Shown here: piece after piece, positions 22,053 to 34,800 of the stretch
Layout of the letters: each line of letters begins with the position of its first letter
Numbering within the stretch: position 1 is the stretch's first letter
NCBI GenBank assembly: GCA_047967505.1
Contig: CM106540.1
Source: Dipteris shenzhenensis
Lineage: Eukaryota; Polypodiophyta; Polypodiopsida; Gleicheniales
Length of the DNA: 64,000 bases
Reading direction: 5' to 3' (one strand)
Notes under the pieces: model-generated
The model's input: the letters and a program-made list of their open reading frames with translations, nothing else
Databases searched by the model: none
Told to the model about the DNA's origin: nothing
Made by a program: the position numbers and the translations under genes

Positions 22053-22228
22053 TCAACGTAAACAGAGTGATGAGAGCCATAGAGAGACCAGCACAAACTC
22101 ACTAACAATTACAGCAGGTGAGCTGATCCCCAACACAGGGATCACATCTACATGCAACCATGATTCAACCGCTCCCCCAAGGACTCCCCCTGCTACCAGA
22201 CCAGCGATGGTCAGTACAGCTGCTTTTC
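22053..22228 (-). CDS. CPP1: CPP1 exon 3: C-terminal membrane segments
   Basis: The exon encodes the last two bases of codon 282, residues 283-339 and the TGA at 22055-22053. The acceptor is CCATGCAG|GAAAAGC, preceded by a short pyrimidine-containing tract. The peptide KAAVLTIAGLVAGGVLGG is followed by AVESWLHVDVIPVLGI, SSPAVIVSEF and a final hydrophobic helix ending LCLR. This is the expected C terminus of CPP1. It is the last exon; a similar flanking segment but no second copy of this exon exists at 34240-35100. Confidence 0.92.
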
Positions 22229-25200
22229 CTGCATGGATAAACAAAATAAATGAGAGAGCAGCAAAGGTGGACACAGCTGACCACACTTACATTACAAAAG
22301 GAATTCCCAGGCATTCAATCTCTGATTATAGAATAAACACAACCGATATATCTTCCAAATATAAAACCAGGCATACATTAGGCAAACAAGAATCATACAG
22401 TACAGGTAATGAATCAAATCTGAAACCCGACAGATGCAAGCTATATATTGCTAATCAGAAAACCAAGCTGAAAATCTCTCATCAAAGAATTGTTAGAAAA
22501 GAATGATCACACCGTGAGTCCAGCATTATCTGTGACCTCAACAGCCAACGATAGATACTCTAGATTGGCGGAAGAGGAGGACACAAACAACAGTACATCG
22601 GAAAACAACTCCACTCATTTCCATGTCAAACTATAACAAGCTGGGCAATGGAATTAGCACAAAACCGCAGGCCACAATTTCCATACAAGTCTTCTCACAC
22701 AAGACTTGCATATATTTAGATGAATCCAGGAACATGCCCAAACTCATCCTCTAAAAACACAACACAGTGCAGTTTCAATCCCGTGATAGTCACTCATAAG
22801 GTTGAAAATCATAAACTCCATCACGCATAGCAGGGACTAGCTACTGTGACATCACACAAAGACTTGCATCTTTGTAAAACAGCAGCAAATATTATTGATG
22901 ACAAACCTAGGTCATTCTCATCATAGCAAAATAAGCACAAACAAAACACAAGGTCTCCCCTTTATGGAAGTCCAGGCAGAAGCTTTGGACAAAGAATCCC
23001 ACTATGCATTTACCTGCACAACATGCTAGGGTATCCCTCCTTATAGGTTGCATGCATGAAGGTGTTAATTCCAGCATTCACACATCTATACACAGAAAGA
23101 CATTCAGCTTTTATACCTTCGCCAGATGTGGAGGACTGACTCAACACTCATGACAGCTCGCATAATTGAATGGAGCTGATCAAGTGCAAACCTTAAAATA
23201 TACTTCAACTAAAATCTAAAATACAAACATTTCAACTGTCAAGAAACAGAAAAAGCAGAGCTACTTGAGCCAAGTTCTACCAAAGGATACAGGGAATGAA
23301 GGTTGAACCAGCAACAGAAACTTAAATGATAAAGATCCACCTAATGTTGTCCATCCAATCATCACCAGAGTAGGGGGTACAGCACTCAATGCATCGAATA
23401 AACAAATCTTCCCTGCATAGTGAATCTGGATCAATGATATTAAGGTCCCCTTCCTGCATTGGGAGAATCAAGGTCTCCCAAGGCACCCTGCCTCTTGCAT
23501 CTGCTGAACCATCAAGCCCACTAAAATTTTCGAGCCTTTTGAGCTAAGTAATGCAGTCCCTAGAGTGGCATCAACAAGAACAGTTTGTGCCTAGTTTACA
23601 ACTACCACCCTAGAGACAAGGTCAAGTTTAGCTGAACTCCAAAAGGGGAGTTTCCTCCTGCAACTCTTCAACATGAGCGAACTTCATCTCTCTCTCTCTC
23701 TCTCTCAAGTTCTTTATTGCAGTTAGTCTAAGGTTGTTTACTACGGTAAAAATCCCTCTGCATGTTACAGAGCATGACAATCGCCATGCTGTCTTCATTT
23801 CATTCGCTTCCACTCAGATATATGCGGTTCTTGCTTGGGCACGTAGGAGCGTATATGTTGGACTTGCATCAGCAAATAAGCGCAAATCGGTCTAGCCAAT
23901 CAGACCAGAAAAAGCATAGTCAGTCCAATCAGTCCATCCATTACAAACAGGACCACCGATGACCTCTTATGGAGTGGTTTGACAGCTGCATCAAAAGGAG
24001 ATCATGGAGTTCCATACAAGCTTAGGCATCAACAACGTTTCCTTCAGCATTGCCAATCAGCGCAGGCCCTCAGCCTTGGGTTTGCCTACGGCACAGGAAG
24101 TTTGACTTCAACAATCACCTTTGTCCGTAGAGGTTTTTGGTTCCCAGAGGAGGTGGATGGATGGCTTCCTCCAACAAGTCATTGGTGCAAGAGTCTGCAT
24201 CAGGTTGTCAGGTCCCCAAAGTCACAAGTCACAATGGGGTAGTTAGGGTCGCCACGGCAAAGGGTTGCAAGGTATCTACCTTGGAAAGAGTCCAATAGAG
24301 GGGAATGTCACATGTAACAATGCAAGGGACAGGTGGCAGTGACACCTGGCTACGTAGGCACAGTTTAGTGCATCAGCACAAAGAAGGTCAAAAAACGCAA
24401 AGTTGTCAGCGCACGGTCAACGTTGACTTTTGACTGCCTTGGTCAACTACGAGGATCAACATTCTGTGTCAACCATCCAACCAGGGTCGTCTAGTTCTTC
24501 CCTAAAAGTCTATAAAAGGAGGTGCCTCCCCATCATTCCCATTCATTAAGATATACACATTCTAGGCTTTCAATAGCAGTCAAAGCAGCCCAAGAGCAGC
24601 AATATTCAACATCATTTTTCTAGGAGCTTGCCTACATCAGGAGCAGCTTAGGGAAGGTGCTCTATCCTTGCAAAGCTATTTAATGAAGCAGTTTGTCTTG
24701 GTTTCCCACGCACTTGGACCCTCAACACTATCACACCTATCCACAAGACAGGGGATGCCATGGATCCAAGTAGCTACAAGACCATTATGATCGGGCATGT
24801 CATGTCCAAGATATATGCTTCAATGCTAGATATGGAGATCAATCACTATGTAGAGATGCAGGGACTCAGATTAGATAGGCAGGCAAGCTTTTGACGTGAG
24901 CACGAGACCATCGATCACATCCTGACACTTAGGAGTGTCATAGAGGAGGCCAAGACATGGAGACATAGGGTATATTGTTGCTTTATGGATTTCCGCAAAG
25001 CCTTCAATACAGTACCTCGAGCATGCCTTATCAGGCGGTTATAGGAGTTGGGATATGGGCCGGAGATAGTTTGGGCTATTACGGCAGTTTATGAGAGGGT
25101 TTCTGGTAGGGTTCGAATGGAGGGCGGATGGACAGATGAGATCATGAGCACCATTGGGGTCAAACAAGGTTATCCTCACCGACCTTGTTTGGCCTCTACA

Positions 25201-25729
25201 TAGACACTAGGAGGAGCTGGTTGTTCTCTTGCCGGTTACTTGCTCCAAATTCTTTTGTATGCTGATGATGTGGTGCTCTTATCCTCGTCCACTGAGGGGC
25301 TCCAGAGACATCTAAATGCACTACAGGCTTTTTGAGAGTTCTGTGACTTTAAGGTCAACCTGGGTAAAACCAAGGTTATGATCTTCAACACCTCCAGAGC
25401 AGGTGCACATAGAGACCAGTTTACTTTTGACAAAGCACCAATCATCATACACATACTTGGGAGTTCGTTGGACCTATCTTGACGATGAGACCGACGATGC
25501 AGGCCCACCTAAGTAGAGATTACGCCTCCCTGGCCCGACTGGAGAGACAGTGCTTCCACACGCACTTTCAGGACCCACAGACCAAGGTTCTCCTTTTCGA
25601 CTCCTTGGTCCGACCTGCGGGCATGTATGGTAGCGCTTGTTGGGGACCATACCTCTTTGACACAGAGTGAACTCGAGTGAAGAGATTACAGTCAACTCTT
25701 TGCTCAGCTTAGCCGCCTCTCCCCCCCCC

Positions 25730-25770
<41 letters not shown>

Positions 25771-25798
25771 CAACTTAGCCGCCTCCCCCCCCCCCCCT

Positions 25799-25843
<45 letters not shown>

Positions 25844-28800
25844 CCTAGCTCCCCCCACAGGTCTTGCAACAGCAGGGGGGTCGTCGTCCAACCTAGCCTC
25901 AGGCTAAGCTAAGCCCTTGGCTCAGTCTGGGGTGTTAGCTTCAACAAAGGGATCCCGGATTGCACACGTCTTTCCCAGCATGGAGTTCCCGAAGACAAAG
26001 CTTTTTCCATCGACTCCAGCTAACAAGAAGTCATCCTACACTGCCATGGCGTCGACACCTTGTCCTTAAGCTTGATCCATATAAGTGGATCTACTTCCTA
26101 CAACAAGAACTTAGAGATGCAAAGCTCCACATTGCTTCCCTAGAGAAGACAGTTTCAGAAATGAAGAATGAACACAGCTTGTAGTCAAGGTCCAAGAAAT
26201 GGCCACCACTCAGCTCAAATCCATGAGATAGGAAATTATAGCAACCATACATAACAAGATCGAAAAATGTGATGTTTATATAGAGGTAAGAGAGCAGCAA
26301 GCCATACCAAGTAACAATAAGATTTTACGTATTGGGGGATTGCAAGATAGTTGCCTTAGCTATTTTGAAATGGAAGAGGAAGAGGAATGCATTGATGAGG
26401 AAAAGATTATCCAACTCAAGAAGGCAGTGCCACAAATCGGTTGGGATGAAAACGACATAAGTCTTATCACTCGAAAGGGAAACCAAGCACAGATTTATTT
26501 CAAAGATTAAGAACCAAGATCCTTAGACAAACCAACAAGCTCAAAGGTATTAGGATTTGGATATCTGAAGAGCTCACTCCGACTAACTCAAACAAAGGGC
26601 AAATGAGCTTATCAAGGGAAAGAAGCAAGGAAAGAGGGTAAATGGGCGGTTTATCGAGACGGGCAAGCACTCATTAGAGATTCCAAACCTAACCCCAAAG
26701 ACTCTCAGTCTTAAACTGATGTTATTCCGACCACCCTTAATATAGTACTTGAATGTAGTTATGCTATAATAATTTAGGCTGAGCTGTTGTACTCCCCCAT
26801 AGACTCTCAGTCTCTAACTGATGATTTTGGTGTGCATTTTGTCCCATAGCCTCGTGAGGTCTCCCGTGGACGTCTCTCGCTCTCTCTCTCTCTCTCTCTC
26901 TACCCCCTCCCGTCCCCGCCCCCTCCCCCGCCCCCATCCCCATCCCTATACATACATACTTACATACATATAAATATAAATATTTAATATATATATATAT
27001 ATATGCTATTTAGTTCTTTATTGCAGTTAGTCTAAGGTTGTCAACTATAGTAAAAAGTCATCTGCATGTTACAAAACCATGGCTGCTATGCATAGCCCAC
27101 TCCAAAGCCCCCCAAAAGAAAAATATGTTATCAAAATGCTTTAGCCACACAAAACCAGTCTACATATCATGAATAAGATTTGGGAGAAAAGCCTGCAGCC
27201 ACAAGCTGAATGCCTTTGCCAAAATCTTATACAGAGTGCCCATGAAAGTAATGGACCCCCCCCCTCCCCAGCCCCCTTTTGGGATAAGATGAACGAGACC
27301 CTTTGTAAGTGAATCAAGCATAGCACTAGTTTCCCAAACGCTTTGCAGAGTGGGTGTCATGTGCACAGATTGTATCTAATGTGTGCTTAGGCTCGCAAGA
27401 CTAGCCTTGATAGCCTAGGGAGGCTAGTGGCTAGGCAGTCGATTCTCAAGTTGGGTTGCAAGGACAATGGACGAGTTAGGGTTTCAGCTATTTTTAGCAG
27501 CACTAGGCCAGAGCCTATATAAGGGGCCCAGTGGTTCAGTTTTCATTCACACAAGTCAGAGCAGGTCTAGCTCTTGCTGTCCTTGATCCTAGATCATGTT
27601 GCGGATGCGCACCTACTTTCTAGTGTAGCCCGAATTCCCAGCGCAGTCCTGAGGCCATATGGGCGCCTTTTGGTGGTATGGGACACCAGGAGGTTGTGGA
27701 CTGGTTCGATGCAGATGTTCGTGCCAACAGCCCAGCCTGTGGCTCAGGGGAATCCTCGGTTTCTACGGGTCTTGGACCCGTGAGCATCATGGTTGGGTGG
27801 TGAGCATGCATGCGCCTCTTTGTGGTTCTATGATTGGTGGTTTGTGCTCGTGTGCAGGTCCGGATTTCCAAGAGCGATCGTGGTCGTGTCAGTTGGTATC
27901 AGAGCCACTCTTGGATGGCAGGTAATTGCAAATTCTGTTTGGATCTTCTGGGTAAGTGCAGATTTCGTTTTTTGCACTAGATGGATGGAAAAGCAACTAT
28001 TTCATCAGCAGGTGGGAAACATGAGATCTCCATATGAGGGAGGATGCGATTGGGTGAATTAGGGCCTGATTGGAAGGTAGATTAGGATTTTGATGGAGAG
28101 ATGCGAAATTGTAGAAGAAGGGCGGGCGAATTCCGTTGAGAGCATTAGGACGTTGATTCCTTTTGGTTGGAGACGCATTGACAGGGAGAAGAGCGTCAAG
28201 GTGAGAATTTCCTTTAGGAAATCCCACAGGTGCATGAGCATGCCTGCACCTGCCCTGAGAGATGAGGGAAATCTCCATCAGTTGGTGGAGAAGGCAAAAA
28301 AGCAACTTCGCTTTTCTTCCAAAAAAACCCTAAAAGAAAGCCACTAAATTTGGCTGGCCTTGCTTTTCAAAAGCTAGGGCACCAATTTGGATTAAAGCCC
28401 AGGAGATCTGCGTTCAAATTCAGGCATCTTTAATTCGTTGGCAGTAGCCCTTGATTCGCAGGTGCTCCAGCCTCTTCTAGTCCTGAAATTTCGCTCGCAT
28501 AGAACCTCCCTGCCTCCAGCCATCCCATTGCACCTACTTCGCCATACTTCCTACACCTCGTAGCTGCTACTTGGCCGTACAACTCGTTGCTGATTGGCCG
28601 TACAGTTCACAGCTGTTGGCCGTACCATTTACTGTGTGGCTGAAGTCTTGGAGTGCGTCAGCGCCTATGCTGATTCGTCAGCAGAGATCAGGACTTGGCG
28701 CAGTCAATCCAACGTGTTTTCCAGGGTTTCAACTGATTTGGTGGTTGCTCAGCAGTCCGATTTCACTTTGGGCGCCAGGACAGCTCTCTTCATTCGGAAT

Positions 28801-31800
28801 TCCTTCCAAGTCTTGCAGTTCACAGTTTTTTGGGTATTCCTTTCTTGGTTTCTCTCATGGCTGATGCAAGCAACCTCCGTAAGGCAGATCAGAAAATAAC
28901 TAATTCAAATCAACCCTCCCCTATGTCTGAACAGGATATGGAAGCAGACAACTATGATGTTTACAAGGATCTGGTAACAAAGGACGCTTTGAACCAATTC
29001 CTCACGGATTGGATGAAAAGTTTGCGCTCCGAACCATGACCAGTTGTTCCAGCAAATTATTGCCATGCAGTCCCAGCTTCAGACACTGACCCACATGGAT
29101 GCACATTGCAATGGCAGGTCCACTTCAATTTTCACCCCTACCCACAAGACAAGCACATTCAATTAGCTGTTGGATATCTAGCCAGGAAGGCTCTACTCTG
29201 GTGGAAGGAATTGAGGCCTCAGCCATCCACTTGGGCAGAGTTTGAGGAAAAAGGAAGATCACTATGACATTGTAGCAAAGTTTAAGGCCTTGGATACGAC
29301 CAAACAGAGCCTCACTTTCGAGACCTATCTTCCAGAAATTCCGTGCGCTACAAAGATAGATCCTGTGACCCCTTTGGGTTTCTTTGTGGTCGGCTTGCCC
29401 AATTCATACAGGTTGCAGGTTAAGAACAATAGGAGCTCAACCCTGAAGGAGGCCATACATTTTGCGCGCATTTATGTTGATACGATGGCCTCGACCAAGA
29501 AGTTGACTACACCCGAGACCCAGGGGAAGAACAAGAGAAAGTTCTTCAATGCAGCTACTAGCACCGGAGAAGTGAGATCTTCTAATCCTCCTTCTCAGAA
29601 GAAGAAGAAATCCGCTAAGGCCAGCAAGGAGCGCTTCCTCCGTTCACTTCGGCTTCAGAAGAAAGGGCGATGCTTCATCTGTGAGGAGCGTGGGCATACC
29701 TAGGCTGATTGCCCGAAGAGGCCCGGAGCTTCACAAGGACACACACTGAAGCTCAAAAAACCAGCTACGAAGTTAAAGACAGCTGCTCATACTACTTTGA
29801 CAACAGGTATTTGTGTCAATGTCCTCACCCGCCCTCATTCTTGTGATTGTTCTTTTAATAATTCATTGTTTGGCTCCCATAATCTCTACCGGCCTTATGG
29901 TGAGATCCAAACAATTCTTGTTACTGAAGTAGTTATCACAACTTTGTTAATCACAAACTTGTGCAGAAGCTACAGCTGAATACGACGCTTAGTGATCACA
30001 ACTACGAGGTGCGGGAAGCAATTTTAGGATCGCAAGGTGGATCGACTTCCCGTCCGGATTCAAGCCTACGAGTCGTTACAAGTTCCTCATATTACCTTTG
30101 GGATTGATACCAATGCTCTCGCGACCTTTCAACAGATGAGAATGACTTGTTCCGAGAGTTCTTGAGCAAGTTTGTTGTTATGTTCTTGGATGATATCTTA
30201 GTTTACAGCAAGACTCTAGAGGATCATATTGCTCATCTCAACATTGTCTTAATTCTATTAAGACAGAATAAGCTGTATGCTAAGATTAGTAAATGCGATT
30301 TTTCCATGAAACGTATCATTTACTTACAACACAAGATTACTTGCGAAGGTGAAGACCGTATTCAAAAGGTTTTGACTTGGCCTATACCTCATACAGTGAA
30401 ACAACTTCGCTCGTTCCTAGGATTTACTGTCTTTTTTAGAAAATCAATTTGTGATTATTCCAAAATCACGGTTCCCTTGATCAACATATTGAAGGGTCGT
30501 GGCCATAGGTCTACACAACCTATTACTTGGAATGAAGAGTTGGACAACGCTTTCGATAATTTGAAAAATTGTATCAAGAGTGTGCTTGTTCTACTGATCC
30601 GACCCGGCCTTGTGGATTGGAGGCTGGATTGGAGGCCGATGTGAGTGACTATGCCATCGGGGCAGCATTATTCCAAGAGGGCCGACCTGTAGCTTTTGAC
30701 AGTAAAAAGCTCAATGATACTTAATATCGTTAGCCTACCATGGAAAAGAAACTCTATGTAGTCGTATATGCTCTCGAGGTTTGGAGGCATTACCTGTATG
30801 GTTCTAGATTTGTCTGATGTCGTGTTGATTGATCATCAGTCGATCCAATATGTGTGTGAAGGGGATGATTTGAGGGGCAGGAAGGCTCGATGGGCTGAGT
30901 TGATGCAGGATTTTGATTTTGAGATTCGGTATAGGAAGGGTTCTTTGAATAGCGTTGTTGATGCCCTAAGTCAGATTAAGATGGTGAATGCTTGTCATTT
31001 ACCGAGATATCCTCTAACCTATTTCAATCCTTGAGAGGGCTTTGCGCGACTCATAGTCATTTCACTCATTATTGGCAGAAGGTCCGGATACCCGTATGAT
31101 TGACCAAGACTCAGGGATTGTGCCACCTATGGTTCAAACAGCGGGAGGTCAATGGATGATTTGGAATGGCTTGCTGTTCCGAAATGAAAAAATTTGTGTA
31201 CCAGATGTGTCGGATCTTCAATCCAAGATTCTTTGGGAGTGTCATGACGCACCTAGTGCGGAACATCCTGGTATTCTCTGTAGCAGAAAGAGTATAGATG
31301 CTATAACCCTTCTACTTGTAAGTTTACAGTGAGCAGAGATTACAAGATTGCCACGAACGCACAAGGATCATGACTCCATATGGGTTATTGTGGTCATGAC
31401 TCCATATGGGTTATTGTGGACTGCTTGTCGAAGATGGCTAGATTTATACCTACTAGATCCACAATCATGACGTCTTAGTTGACTCAACACTTTGTTGATC
31501 AATTGTTTTGTCTGTATGGGTTACCGGCTGACATAGTAGGGTTTAGTGAATTATGGACGCTTGTCTTTGACAGGTTGGATACCACTCTTAGTTTGAGTTC
31601 CTCTGAACATGCCTAGTCTGATGGTCAGATGGAAGTTGTGAACCAACTTCTAGAGGATATGGTTCGTGCATATGTTTCTAAGAGGCGGTCATCATGGGAA
31701 GACTACTTACCCATGGTTGAATTTGCTTATAACAGTGCAAAGCATTCTAGTACTGGTTTCAGCTCTTTTATGCTTATGTACGGGTTTCAACCTAAATTTC

Positions 31801-34800
31801 CAATAATGATCGGATTCAGGGGAATCAAGAATGATGCTGCGAAAACATTTTTGCAAGACATGCAAAAGATGTTGCAGTTAGCCAAGGAGTTTATTAGAAG
31901 TGCCCAACATAGGGAAAGATTTTATGCTAATAGACATCGCTCGCCTAGAGAGTTCTCCATTGGAATGATGGTATGCTTGCGTATTCCCAAGGAATCCAAG
32001 AGTGTCAGTACTGGACAGCTTAGGAAGTTATCCCCCAGATACTGTGGTCCATTCAAGGTATTCGAAGAATTGGCCAAGTTGCATATGAACTAGATACGCC
32101 TCCTAATGTAAGGATTCATCCAATATTTCATATCAATAGACTGAAAGAAGTGATGGGTGTTGAGGATCAGGTAGTTACTCCTCAGGAACTTACAGAGGTT
32201 GGAGATTAACCTTTATACCGCACGAGCCTGAGAGTATTCTCGGCTTTCGTGAACATCAAGTTAGAAATCGGACGATCACAGAATACAAGATTAAGTGGAA
32301 GGATCGTGTCGAGGAGGACTCTACATGGGAGACATTGACTAACCTTCAAAGAGAGTTTCCGGACTTTCTTTTGAACTCAGGAGTGAGTTCTTAGAAGAAG
32401 GGGAGTATGTCATGCGCATGAATTGTATCTTACGTGTGCTTAGGAGCATAGGACTAGCTTTGATAGCCTGGGGAGGACAGGTGATTCTCAGGTTGGGTTG
32501 CAAGGGCAACGGTCGAGTTAGGGTTCCAGCCATTTATAGCGGCACTAGGCCAGAGCCTATAAAAGGGGCCTAGTGGTTCAGTTTTCATTCACGCAAGTCA
32601 GAGCAGGTCTACCTCTTCCTTGCTGGTCTAGATCTTGGATCGTGTTGCGGATGCGCACCCGCTTTCTAGCGTAGCCCGGATTCCCAGTGCAGTCCTGAGG
32701 CCCTATGGGTGCCTTCTAGTGGTATGGGACGCCAGGAGGTTGTGGACTGGTTGGATGTAGATGTTTGTGCCAGCAGCCTAGCCTGTGGCTCAGGGGATGC
32801 TCGGATTCAACGGGTCTTGCACCCGCGAGCATCATGGTTGGGTAGTGAGCATGCCTACGCCTCCTTTTGTGGTTCTATGATCGGTGGTTTGTGCTTGTGT
32901 GCAGGTCCAGATTTCCAGGAGCGATCGTGGTCGTGTCAGCGAGGAAGGGTAATGATCACCAATTATGTCCCAAAAAGTAATGAAGAAACTTTTTTGTATC
33001 TTCTAGCCTCATATTCATATATATGCAAAACTGAGAAGAAGAAACCTTCTTACTCTGCATGTAAGGTACAAATTTCAAATAAAACTTCAAACAAAGTTGG
33101 TAACTTAAGCAAACCATACAATTTCTCACTTAATCGGTATGTGCCTGTTTTTAAGAGAAGAGTGCACTTCAATAATAAAAATAAATTTGATCAAATTTGG
33201 GAAAAGCATGAAAGCCTAAAATTTCCTTTACCTTCCTGATCAATTGAAAGATCACTGGCAACTCACAAAATCACAGTATTTTTCCTTCCTTCAAAAGTGG
33301 AAGATGTTGACAACCTTTTCTAAAAGGAGACCGATTTTCAAAGATAATGAATGCAACTGTGTAAAAGTTTCATACTCTAAACAAGATGGAATACACATCC
33401 TTAGAACACGACATGAAAAAGGAAAAAACCATTCTTCCTGTTCGGTTGAGCAATGCTTACCCAATTTGACATTCTGCTTTCTTAGAAAATACAGCGAGGC
33501 ACCAAATCCAATGGCCAAGATTAGACCTGGTACATCAGCATTTCTGTCCAAAGATGGGTTGGAGGAAAATCCACTTGCAAATGTCCAAACCATTAAACCC
33601 GCATATACAGCAGTTTGAGTTCCAACAATATTAATCGATGGACTCTCCACAGCAACGGGAAATTTATTGAGAGCATCTCTAATCCACTGATTGTCTCTAA
33701 TATTCCCCAGGGGAGAGGAGCTACTCTTTTTTACATCAGCATAGCGGACTTTATCATCCGCAACCTTCCCTGCCCTTCGCTGCATCAAGCTCTGCATGAG
33801 TAGCACATCATATGCAGCCTCTACCTGCATTTAAAGACAAATTTTAAATTGCTATCAAAATCTCTCTGTGGGTTTATGCAAAAAGAAGGGATGAAAACCT
33901 CATGTAACGTCAGAGAAAAAGATAAGAAAAAGAATCCTAACAAACTACACAACTCCAGACTGTCACCATTTGCAATGTTAATCGTAAAGTCAGCTTGGAC
34001 TGTACAAGCAAGTGGGCAGTCCTACACAGATGAGCATTAATTTATACACTTCATACTGAGCTTCTGAAAGACGTCCAAAGGTAAAGAGTACACTCAACAA
34101 TCACAAAGGCTAACACTAAAGAGAAGACTAATAAAAAAGTAGTTCACTCTCCTTATGCAAATTAATACTGCTTATGAGGCCTATAGTGTTCATCTCAAGC
34201 TTTCTCAAACAGGCATTTCTAAGTGAAAAAGCTTAGAAAATATATATACCTCCAATTATACAAATTTAGAAATTCCGTTGTTCTGAAGTCCAAAAATCAA
34301 CACAGAAAATAAAAGAGAAAACAAAAGACAAGAAAAAAGAGGTAACAAAAATTTTTGAAAAAAAAAAGAGGAAGACATACTTAGCAAGCAAAGCAACACT
34401 TATGTCGTCCTCAGTGCCCAAGCATAAGCAGCTATACTGGATTTCTAAAGGCCCATGGAGTCTGTTGGGCAAACCCAATGCTTGCTAAATATGTTAAATA
34501 AACAAAAGAGAAAGAAAACAAGAAATAAAGAAGAAAGGAAGAAGGTGACTAAGCAAAAATAAAAAAGCAAAACAAGAAACAATCTCATGTAGGAATGAAA
34601 GAAAGAATTTACAAAAGGAATGAATTATTTAAAACATAAAAAACTAAATGAGCCTCTTACACTTATGTACCGCTGATGCAAAATTACATTCATAACTTAG
34701 AAAGCACATGCATACTCAATCAAACTCTCGTTTGAAACTTAAAAAAAAACGGGATATTCAGCTTAGAAAAGATAGCTGATAAGGCGATGCACCCCTAACA

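Larger units (their letters stand above)
27355..32938 (+). mobile_element. Ty3/gypsy chromovirus, full span, inactive
   Basis: A 5.58-kb LTR retrotransposon lies in CPP1 intron 2, transcribed opposite to the gene. Order: 5' LTR 27355-27891, tRNA-iMet primer site, leader, gag with zinc knuckle, RT, RNase H, integrase remnant, chromodomain, polypurine tract, 3' LTR 32408-32938. The C-terminal chromodomain places it in the chromovirus branch. The protease and the N-terminal RT part are missing between about 29760 and 30040. Many stops and frameshifts show it is dead. The flanking 5-mers GTGGG and GCGAG agree at 3 of 5 positions, compatible with a decayed target duplication. Numerous differences between the LTRs, plus a small deletion, point to an old insertion. 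Confidence 0.93.

Noticed and set aside
22229-22286. Raw exon 3 frame starting at the ATG-like codon 22286
   Set aside because: Bases 22229-22286 contain the acceptor and intron; the family sequence begins at 22228.
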